From the NCBI RefSeq assembly GCF_001039355.2, contig NW_019773585.1:33507-59879 (forward strand): a DNA stretch of 26,373 nt. Reading direction: 5' to 3'. Below the pieces are notes generated by a model. That model searched no databases, had not been told where the DNA came from, and worked only from the letters and a program-made list of their open reading frames with translations. This document shows, piece by piece, positions 18,804-26,373 of the stretch; position 1 is the first letter of the stretch, and each line of letters begins with the position of its first letter. A program made the translations under genes and the position numbers. Origin of the DNA: Lingula anatina (Eukaryota > Brachiopoda > Lingulata > Lingulida > Lingulidae).

Positions 18804-18902
18804 ATGTGTATTGCAGCACTGTACATGGTCATTTTGGTTATTAACGATTTCATCAATCTTTTTTATAACATTAGAAAATGGAAAACTAGATGAAAACCTT
18901 TC
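18804..18902 (+). pseudogene. Candidate signal-peptide exon of C1q gene, frame broken
   Basis: ATG 18804 opens MCIAALYMVILVINDF, a plausible hydrophobic secretion signal. That frame stops at 18891 (TGA). The frame one base over reads ITLENGKLDENLS up to a GTAAGA donor at 18903. Joined to the acceptor TACTAG at 19261-19266, it continues in phase (TC + A) into ITERSNDLDQSVKGN of the C1q exon. The signal peptide and this tail are out of register by one T in the T6 run near 18861-18866. Either a one-base mutation broke the gene or the assembly has a homopolymer error. The exon assignment is inferred from phase and content. Confidence 0.4.
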
Positions 18903-19266
18903 GTAAGATTATACATCAATCTAATTCACCCTGCATTGTGTCAAGGTTTTGAATTCAAATAAAGATAATTTAGGGATGGCTAGTTAGCAATGAAATATAC
19001 ACCAGCTCATTAGATGTCCTTAGTTTTCTTTGTGCGACTTTGCGTAAATCTGACACGAATCGGGAAATATTTCGGATTTTTTTTTTGCACGTGGTATAAA
19101 AGGCGTTCATTACAAGCTCTGACAGTGGCAATGGCACACTGGTAACAAAGACCCTATAGGCTATTATATAGATAATACTCTAACATTAACAATAGGTTAA
19201 TGTTTAACGAGGTGGATTAATATTATGCAGATTAAGTTTATTTCAATTTTTTTTCTCGCTTACTAG

Positions 19267-19643
19267 AATTACAGAAAGATCAAATGATCTTGACCAGTCG
19301 GTGAAAGGTAACGTCGTGGTTGTCTACGACACCGTCTTTCTGAAAGATGGCAACATGTACAATAAAGACACGGGGAAATTCACCTGCCTGACCTCAGGGG
19401 TCTACGTCTTCCATTACCATACACTCAGCCACAACAGCAAGCCCGTTTATGTCAGATTGAACCATAATGGTCAGACAATGAATGCTGGTACGGTAACCCT
19501 TCCACGGGGTTTGCGTCAGGCAGTAATACTATTGTTTTGCGGCTCGTACATGGCTGCTGATAAACTATGATACCGTCCTGGTTATTGTCAACATCACCTG
19601 ATTGTGGTGTGTTAATCGGTGGCAACTTAAAACTTATCAGATA
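19267..19643 (+). pseudogene. C1q-domain exon, frameshifted
   Basis: After a pyrimidine-rich tract and TACTAG acceptor (19265-19266), the frame reads through a recognisable C1q core: VYDTVFLKDGNMYNKDTGKF, then TCLTSGVYVFHYHTL, then VYVRLNHNGQ. This frame ends at 19568-19570 as non-C1q residues. From about 19495 the next frame instead gives FASGSNTIVLRLVHG, a normal C1q strand, and a third frame at 19569 gives DTVLVIVNIT, like the usual GDTVWV element. So at least two frame breaks fall in the 3' half, one near the GGGG at 19507-19510. The usual first C1q strand is not seen either. The product would have been a secreted trimeric recognition protein. It is probably a pseudogene, though base-call errors could explain part of it. 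Confidence 0.7.
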
Positions 19644-19748
19644 ATCTATTAAACAATTTATGCACGTACACACCAGCATTGGCAGTAGTAGAGAGGGGTG
19701 GTCGATGTGTAAGGGGGGGAGGGGTAATTCATGTATCATGGCAATGGC
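19543..19748. repeat. Direct repeat, C1q-side copy
   Basis: Homologous to 20123-20337. It starts inside the 3' end of the C1q exon and runs through its 3' flank. Shared words are CGTCCTGGTTATTG, ACAACATCAC or TCAACATCAC, GATTG-G-TGTGT, AACTTATCA, GGCA-AGTAGAG-like sequence, and the final TATCATGGCAATGGC (19734-19748). Here the ATGGCAATGGC is non-coding. Confidence 0.8.
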
Positions 19749-20122
19749 TTGGTGTATAGAAGCTAGGGGCTAAATTCGATCTTAATTTCGACTAAGTTTA
19801 ATTTATCATACACATTTTAGAAAGTACATTCTTGTGTAATCAAGGCTCCGATACGTATCAAAGGTACATGTACAGCCCAGACTCCTGCTGCTTTCTTTCT
19901 CACTGTTAATTAAATGTAAGCCTCGAACCTTAACCTTCGATATCATGTCCCACGATATATCTCATCTATTCTAAAAACTGACAACTTCAACTCCAATTCA
20001 GCTGTCGCCCCGTATTTCGTAACCTATTGTCAAATCCTCAGCACTATAACACCAGGGGATATACGGGGTGGGGGGTACACATATCACCCTCACAGTGTAT
20101 CACTGATATGTCAAGCACTCAG
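19749..20122. other. Short gene-free spacer
   Basis: No gene or clear repeat. It includes an ATGTACATG-type word near 19867 and a GGGGTGGGGGG patch near 20067. Confidence 0.5.
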
Positions 20123-20337
20123 CTAGTACAGGCTTTAGACTTTAATATCGTCCTGGTTATTGACAACATCACATGATTGGGATGTGTCGATCGGGTGACA
20201 ACTTTGAAGTGGTATAGATAACTTATCATAGATATATAAAGCGTACGCAACGGATTTGGCATCATTAGAGCAGGGCGCTCGGCGCGTAGGGGGCGGGGCG
20301 CTGTGCCCTCTCTGGGCGCCTATATCATGGCAATGGC
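20123..20337. repeat. Direct repeat, TRIM copy 3 side
   Basis: Second copy of 19543-19748, about 580 bp downstream. It ends in ATGGCAATGGC (20327-20337), which here is the start of TRIM copy 3. A GC-rich insert-like part (about 20269-20320) has little match in the C1q-side copy. Because the other copy includes C1q coding sequence, the C1q locus is the likely source. Confidence 0.8.
20233..20240 (+). promoter_or_regulatory. TATA box of TRIM copy 3
   Basis: TATATAAA, 94 bp before the first ATG, which would place initiation near 20265 and give a 5' leader of about 60 nt. A GC box (GGGGGCGGGGC) lies at 20289-20299. The C1q-side repeat has CTATTAAACA-type sequence at the equivalent place, so the TATA box looks newly formed. 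Confidence 0.5.
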
Positions 20338-22537
20338 ATCGAAAGAGATGAGCAGCGTCTTCAGTGAGAACTTTTTAACGTGTCATATATGTCTGGAGGA
20401 ATATAAAGACCCAAGAGTGCTCCCCTGTTACCACACGTTCTGTCTGGAATGCATTGCTGACCATGCAGCCAATAATGGTGTCCAGAACAAGTTTTCCTGT
20501 CCCGTATGTCGCCAAGAGGCCCCCGTACCCGCAGGTGGGTTAGAAACTCTCGTGAAAAACTTCTTCTTAAGAAAAGTGGCAGACTTCATTAAAGGCCAAA
20601 AAGCGCCAGAGGGGAGACTTTGTGAGTATTGTAACCATAAAGAGGCTACTTTCTTGTGCCAAGGTTGTCCAAAAACCAACCAACTGTGCCCTACATGTCG
20701 TGATGTTCACGATAAAATCCCCGCATTAAATGGACACGTGCTTGTACCTATGTCACAAGTCGATTTCTCAGTTAACCCAGCTGACATACGAGATCAGTTA
20801 CGTCACGTATTAGAAAAAACTCAATACTGCGACAAGCACGACGGAGAACCGCTGGCATTCTATTGTGAAAATGATGACACTATTATATGCAGGGAATGTA
20901 TTGTAAAAGTCCACAGCAAACACGACTTTAAAGAATTAGGGGATGTGGTGAAAGTTCAACGAGATCTAATACAAGAAAAGCTAAGATGTCTCCCTACTGA
21001 GAAAATATCTCGTTTTAAAAAGGCAGAAAAGGTTATTGTACAAACGGAAGAGAGGCTGACAGTTAACCAGAAAAAGGTGCTTCGTTTGGTGGATTCGCAA
21101 AAATTAGCTTTGACGAAGGAGATTAAAGAAAACAGCAAAACTATTGAAAGAGAAATCAAAGATTATTATCAACAAGTAGAGAAGGACGTACGTCGACAGA
21201 CCGACGCGTATTTGACCACTGTCAAACAGCATTTGGAAACTTATGAAACAAAAGTACAGTCAGAATATACAGAAATGCAGAAAGCTATAGATGACAAAAG
21301 CAACGAAATAACGACAGAAGTTAAGGCACTCACCTCCACGCAGGTGAAAACTTTAGAAGCTGAAAAGGACAAGCAAGAAATGAACAAGATTTCCATTCAG
21401 AGTATTTTTGATTTCGCTCAGCAGCTCACAGACACCGGTTCTGACATCGAGGTCATGACCCACTCTAAAAAACTCCTACCTAGAATTCAGGAATTAGCGA
21501 CAGTAGAACCAGACTTTGATATCAATATCACCGACATAACATTTACACCAGGAAAAACAAAAATGAACACTGGTCTACAGTTCCCGAAGATACCTGAACC
21601 ACGGCCTCTTAAAATTAAAATGGGGACCATTTCCGCCAAAACATACCAGGGTCCCTTGGATGCATATTTTGGAAGTTTAAAACGAAAGAGAAAAAACTTT
21701 CCTGTGTTGAAGGAATTTCTGGGAGTAGCCTGGCTTGATAAGCCTGAGCGGAATTTTTGTTTAAACGTGAAGGGTTGGCCGCTGGATACCAAGTGCACAG
21801 ATGACGGTTTTATGTTAGTTCTACATGGTGGTTTATCCTTTGCTAAAACAGTGTCTGTATTCTCCAGCACAGGTCAATGTAATCGTGAGATCAGTATAGA
21901 GGGAGAGGTGAGGTATATCACTACAGTCAGTAACGATAAATTCGCTGTCACATGCAAAGATAAAAGCTGTAGACTGTACTCAACATCAGGTCAGGTTATC
22001 CGATGTTTTGGTGAGGGTGATATGTCTGACCCCTGGGGTGTCACTGTGGACCGTACAGAGGGTAAGGTGTTCGTGTGTGATAGTGGTGCACAGTGCATCT
22101 GTGTGTACGACATGATATCTTTTCAACTTGTAAACAGAATTCCTATCCCAATGTGCAGCAAAGGTTCACTGCGCTGTGCATACCACCACGGCATCAATGC
22201 AATCATAGTCAGCGACTGCAGGGCCCACTGTGTGTATGCAGTGACACCCCAGGCTGACGTCATGTTCCAATACGGAGCACGAGGTGAGAGTGGAAGTGGA
22301 GACGGACAGCTGAATTATCCACGAGGAGTGTGCGTAGATAAGTTTGGGCTTATATTCATAGCTGACTACGGTAATCACAGGGTGGTTGTCCTTGGTTCAG
22401 ACGGAAGATTTCTACGTTACATTTGGACAAAGAGTGACAACATAAGACTTCCCGAGTCAGTTGATGTCAACAGTTACGGGGAGCTTGTTGTTGGAACTAC
22501 GAGCGGTTTAATATCGACGTATAAGTATATTGATTAA
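20327..22537 (+). CDS. TRIM-like RING/B-box/coiled-coil/NHL protein, copy 3
   Basis: Single-exon gene for 736 residues, predicted RING E3 ubiquitin ligase with a propeller recognition module. ATG 20327 (A at -3, G at +4) is the first ATG in the frame. The second, at 20333, is the one that aligns with the copy 2 start, so MA at the N-terminus is new. RING ligands are C19, C22, C34, H36, C39, C42, C58 and C61. B-box 1 has C99, C102, C111, C114, C121, C124 and H128; B-box 2 has C168, H171, C180, D183, C188, C191, H196 and H199. The coiled coil is about 200-395 and the propeller follows to the end. The protein is mosaic: B-box 2 resembles copy 1 (ENDDT-ICRECIVKVHSKHD), the coiled coil resembles copy 2 (DAYLTTVKQHLETYETKVQS), and a propeller unit is again copy 1-like (GEGDMSDPWGVTVDRTEGKV). 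Its 5' flank is unrelated to those of copies 1 and 2, while its 3' flank matches copy 2. Confidence 0.95.
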   Translation: MAMASKEMSSVFSENFLTCHICLEEYKDPRVLPCYHTFCLECIADHAANNGVQNKFSCPVCRQEAPVPAGGLETLVKNFFLRKVADFIKGQKAPEGRLCEYCNHKEATFLCQGCPKTNQLCPTCRDVHDKIPALNGHVLVPMSQVDFSVNPADIRDQLRHVLEKTQYCDKHDGEPLAFYCENDDTIICRECIVKVHSKHDFKELGDVVKVQRDLIQEKLRCLPTEKISRFKKAEKVIVQTEERLTVNQKKVLRLVDSQKLALTKEIKENSKTIEREIKDYYQQVEKDVRRQTDAYLTTVKQHLETYETKVQSEYTEMQKAIDDKSNEITTEVKALTSTQVKTLEAEKDKQEMNKISIQSIFDFAQQLTDTGSDIEVMTHSKKLLPRIQELATVEPDFDINITDITFTPGKTKMNTGLQFPKIPEPRPLKIKMGTISAKTYQGPLDAYFGSLKRKRKNFPVLKEFLGVAWLDKPERNFCLNVKGWPLDTKCTDDGFMLVLHGGLSFAKTVSVFSSTGQCNREISIEGEVRYITTVSNDKFAVTCKDKSCRLYSTSGQVIRCFGEGDMSDPWGVTVDRTEGKVFVCDSGAQCICVYDMISFQLVNRIPIPMCSKGSLRCAYHHGINAIIVSDCRAHCVYAVTPQADVMFQYGARGESGSGDGQLNYPRGVCVDKFGLIFIADYGNHRVVVLGSDGRFLRYIWTKSDNIRLPESVDVNSYGELVVGTTSGLISTYKYID

Positions 22538-22979
22538 AATTCATATATGTTTTGACACTATCAAGATGTTTGAATTGTAATTAATTCCACCGAGGAAAAT
22601 GTGATGGACGTGCCTTACTATGTTTGTTGTGTAGAGATTCTGAAATTGTAGCAAAGTAAAGAAATACAGAGACATATGATATAATTAGCTTTATCACTTA
22701 AATTGAGCACCTGTGTCCTTTGCATATTAGCATGCATTTTTTATTTTATTAGCAGATACTTTTTACATGAATAGAATTTAGCTGTTCACCCTGGACTTCA
22801 TTTTGACCTAAAGGTGAATATAGTTCATCTTCTCAAATTTGGTTATTTTATGTGAAAAGTTTTTAAGGTAGGTGATGTCTATAGAATGTATAAATGTGAT
22901 ACAGATACTGTAAATAACATGGTGTTTTAGAACTGAAACTAAATGAGTTCTAATGACGTTAACTGCTTTGTTTTTATTA

Positions 22980-22987
22980 TTTTATTT

Positions 22988-23022
<35 letters not shown>

Positions 23023-23034
23023 TTATTTATTTAT
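22980..23034. repeat. (ATTT)n microsatellite
   Basis: About 13 ATTT units with one interruption. The copy 2 flank has a shorter, interrupted version near 10950-10994. Confidence 0.95.
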
Positions 23035-23982
23035 TGGTTTTGCACTGAGGTTCAGTTTTGCAACATGAAGATAAGCGCGGTTGGGAGCAGAACATCTTTT
23101 TTCAGTAGTCTTTGCAGTTTTAATATTGAATGTGAAGTCGCTCCGGACATTATTTTAAAACATTATATTATAATAAAAACAAATAGTTTACAGTCTTTAT
23201 CTGATCAGTGAGAGAATTTAATAGATCCCCCTACCCCCCCCCCCCAAAGGGGGGGAGGGGGGCATGACCTATATTTTGTGTGGAAGCAATTATTTGTGAA
23301 TGTTTTTGGAAAAAAGGATAACATTTTGAAATGAAACAAGCCGAGGAGTAGCCTGGCTTATTTCCACCGAACGCAGTTTACTTGCAGTAAAACGTGGTTC
23401 CTAAAATAACAATGTAAGCTACTGACTTAATTTCATTCAAGTTATTGGATAAGCTACAATAAATAACGGCATGTATTTCCTTTATATTTTATATCTCAAG
23501 AATATATTAAAATAAAAACACGTAGATGTAAAACGGCAAGGGGATTCCCCCAACGTCCTGTTCTTCTGACTAAAGTGGCTGAAAATAATTGTGGTAATTA
23601 AGCCCTTTAGTGCTTTCCCACGTCCACTATGCACGTAAAAAGATAAGCAAAACTCACACCATGTATGTAGGATGTTATGAAATAAGAAATATTATGTTTT
23701 AACAAATCTCCAGTTTACATATATGAAAATAAGAATAAACAACATTATATCATTTTATTAAATACAGAAATATATCCGCGTGTAGTGGATGGCACAATTA
23801 CGCATGTCTGTTATCTACGACACATACTATATTACTACGTGTCCGGAACCGCGCAAATTTTAGATATGAATGTAATTTAGAAATGGACTCGAAATACGGA
23901 CACCGTTGGAAACTTTTAGTTTGGATAACGCGTAAATAATATCTTCCAAGTTCATGGTCAAAATAGTTACGTGTAGATCGCT

Positions 23983-24228
23983 ATGAGGAAATCCAACGCT
24001 GACAACAATAACCAGTTTCAATCTTTTAATGTTAACTCGTTGCCTGCTCAGGTACATTCTGCCCCTCTATTCAATATTACACCCTTTAGTATGTACTCTA
24101 GACAATGGCTTCATGAACTTCCTTATTACTGGCTTTTTAATCAGACTCGTAAACAAGGCTTACTCTGCTTCTTCAGACTTGACATAATGTATTATAGAGA
24201 ATTACGGTTTACAAAAGTTATAACTTGA
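23983..24228 (+). other. Second copy of the doubtful 81-codon open frame
   Basis: Partner of 11993-12238, same length and same stop. Most differences from its partner change the residue (for example H to P, S to R, A to V, H to Q). It is retained here for completeness rather than as a likely gene. Confidence 0.15.
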
Positions 24229-25062
24229 AGTTACTGACATTGTCTATGAATTATTAAATGTCCCCGACACATGGTGTTTAATATATCATTTAATACAAAT
24301 TATAAGTAAAGAAGTAACAGGGTGTCTGCAAGTAAATGAGTTGCTTGACAACTATAGGGATTTAAGATGTCGACGATTGTAATTCATAAATGACGTTTAT
24401 TTCCGTTCCACCGCTCGTCTTGCCCGGCCAGTTACCGCCTCCGTGTCACCCAATCAACACTGGTTCCTGCAGGTGGTCTTCCAGTCAAGAAGTTTAAACT
24501 CACCGTAGCAGCCCTTTTATTTCATGCACCTGTTAACAGCACACAACTCATATGTTCCGACATTGAATCACTCCCCTTGCAGCTGTTTTATAGAGTAAAA
24601 TTTCCGAGATCCCTGGATGTAACAGCACACCTTGTAGTTTCCTTTTCTTGGCCGTGCTCCTGGAATTGGTAATCTATTGTATATAATAATAATAATGTAC
24701 ATAATAAGGATCAAAGACAGGGAAAATCACAGAGAAGTACACATACAATCCGAGGACAAAAAAAAAAAAAAAACGGATAGCGGTATATGTTAATTATGTA
24801 TAATATTGATAAAAAGGTGATATGAAATGAATTAACAGCTGGTAATTACATGTATCTTTTTCACTAAGAGAATTCCGGAGTACCGTAGAAAGAACCGTCC
24901 AATGACTTTTCAGAAACTAAAAACATCACTAATGGCAGGTCAGTATTTTTTAAATTCTCACTCCCCTTATTGAATTAATGATTGTATTGACGTAACCAGC
25001 AAAAGGAAGGAAAAATCTTCAAATACTGTAAGCATCAACATTTATTCCTCATTGTTAATTTG

Positions 25063-25155
25063 TACCCTCTGCCAGGACAACTGATAGATTTTTCACAGAT
25101 AGACATACCTGTGAATATCTGTAAAAAACTCTATCAGTCGCACTGGTAGAGGGTA
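25063..25155. mobile_element. Second copy of the palindromic MITE-like insertion
   Basis: Same position in the duplicated block as 13097-13187, with GTTAATTTG target duplications at 25054-25062 and 25156-25164 still intact. Several arm bases have changed without matching changes opposite (for example CCAGGAC against GCACTGG), so pairing is weaker. The insertion therefore predates the block duplication and is not held by selection for a hairpin. Confidence 0.8.
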
Positions 25156-26022
25156 GTTAATTTGTTAGTTTGCTGTAAATTTCCAGCCACTGTGATGTCC
25201 AACATCTAAGAATCGGTGATTTTCAATATCAAATATAATACTTTTGACTGTTTTATATGGATTGTAGTGGGAGTTTCAATACTGTTGCACAACCCATGTT
25301 TGTAAGAGTCAGCATCAAAGAACATCTTAGTGGTTATCACTATCACATCCCTAAACATTGCAAACTTTGCTGCGCCATTATGGTGTTTTGTATTTATTTT
25401 CAGCAGTCAGCAAATACAGATTTAGGGGTGATAATATGGGAGTCTTCTTTTCTGTCTGATCTTTAAGAGGGACTATTTGTTATGTTACCAATGGAATTCC
25501 CTGGATAGTTTTATCGTGTGAATATATCAGACATATCACACTGTCATCTTCATACTACCGGGTATTTAGCTACTTGAGCATGAAGGTGTATCCCTAAGCC
25601 TCCCTCCGTCACAACATATATTTTCCATGGTTAAGCTCGTCATTAAACTGAAATTTTGATGTTCGCTTGTAACATTTTTGAAGGTGGGTACAAGTAAGAA
25701 GATATTTTAAGTGTGGGGGTGGGAGTCGGGGTTGGACTGCTCATTTAGATAAGAATTATAACAAGGGGAGTTTCCCTTAATCGCGGTTTGAGCTTAGGGC
25801 TGACACGTTGAAAAATGTGTTTGGGCGGACGATGAGGGGAATTGCTAAGCCCCCCCCCCCCCCTTTCAGCCTCCCTCCTCCTCCTCCAATCCCAACCGCA
25901 GTTCTAAACCCTTTACTATTATATCCACGAAATCACCATTGAAAACATCACTATCTCTCAGTACACGGTGCGAGGAATCCATTTACGAGGTTTATCTTTA
26001 TCTCCGCCCCATTATAACAACG

Positions 26023-26040
26023 ATGATGACGTCTGATCAG
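26023..26040 (+). pseudogene. Second copy of the candidate first exon, donor changed to GC
   Basis: Equivalent of 14106-14123. It reads MMTSDQ, and the donor is CAG/GCAAAT instead of CAG/GTAAAT. GC donors do work at low frequency, so the exon may be weakened or dead. The YY1-like GGCGGC has become GACGTC, which makes a CRE-like TGACGTC. Confidence 0.2.
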
Positions 26041-26373
26041 GCAAATTGTTGTTATTTTCTTTCCTTGTCGTAAATAACTAGATGGTTAGGATATTAAAAT
26101 AGTATCATGTGGTCAGCGATATTATAAAGGTCCACCCTGCGCGTGTGGTCACTTTATGGTAGGGCCAACCACTAGTGTGAGAACTTTGACATCCAATTAG
26201 GGGGGAAGGTGGGGGGGGGGTTAAGATATAGAATTGTTGCGGTAACCTTAACATGACTGGCCTGTTCTTCTTTGGTGTATTTAACACATTTCTTTGCGAG
26301 GAGCGATGTGATCAATTTTGAATGGTGACTATGTATGGTCTACTTAAATATAATTTTTCAACAACATTGTTTT

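Larger units (their letters stand above)
22538..26373 (+). repeat. 3' flank of copy 3, paralogous to 10550-14460
   Basis: Collinear with the copy 2 flank up to the last base of the window, so the duplicated block continues outside. Contents, with their copy 2 equivalents: ATTT tract (about 22980-23034), possible AATAAA at 23172 and 23458, an 81-codon open frame (23983-24228), a palindromic insertion (25063-25155) and the ATGATG exon-like site (26023). About 70 bp present in copy 2 and, diverged, in copy 1 are missing near 23246. Otherwise no gene was recognised. Confidence 0.9.

Noticed and set aside
18358-18906. 182-codon open frame before the C1q exon
   Set aside because: It opens with GTG rather than ATG, shows no domain, and only its last part (about 18864-18902) fits the C1q exon by frame and splice phase. 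The rest looks like promoter and 5' leader.
1-26373. CRISPR arrays, bacterial operons, functional tRNA or rRNA genes
   Set aside because: None seen. Gene structure, flank composition, microsatellites and domain content are those of an animal nuclear genome.

Overview
The window looks like animal nuclear DNA, most likely from a bivalve mollusc or a close lophotrochozoan. The intergenic sequence is AT-rich and full of microsatellites, and the genes are intronless RING/B-box/coiled-coil/NHL (TRIM-like) copies next to a C1q-domain gene. Both families are strongly expanded in bivalve innate immunity. The organism is inferred from family knowledge, not proven by the sequence.

Layout: (1) 1-720 holds a diverged tandem repeat of about 300 bp per unit. 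(2) TRIM copy 1 is at 1126-3366, with a related 3' flank to about 4450. (3) 4450-8210 has no recognised gene but holds old direct repeats, (CA)n and (GA)n tracts and homopolymers. (4) TRIM copy 2 is at 8318-10549. Its 3' flank, 10550 to about 14460, carries a short palindromic insertion and a candidate first exon. (5) 14460-18350 is mostly unstructured DNA with a tRNA-Gly-like remnant and a second old tandem repeat. (6) A two-exon C1q-domain gene with several reading-frame breaks lies at 18804-19640. (7) A duplicate of the C1q 3' end forms the promoter and start-codon region of TRIM copy 3 (20327-22537). (8) The 3' flank of copy 3 is a close copy of the flank of copy 2 and is still homologous where the window ends.

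All three TRIM genes are single open exons of 736-746 codons on the + strand with complete C3HC4 RING ligands, two B-boxes, a long coiled coil and a C-terminal NHL-type propeller. They are predicted to be cytosolic E3 ubiquitin ligases in which the propeller recognises the target. The strongest observations are these. Copy 3 has lost the ancestral 5' flank exactly at its start codon and gained one from the C1q locus, where a TATA box has appeared. The three paralogues are mosaics of one another. Their propellers differ in clusters of mostly amino-acid-changing substitutions, separated by nearly identical stretches. This points to a small locally recombining recognition-gene array, but selection tests and expression data are needed to establish it.
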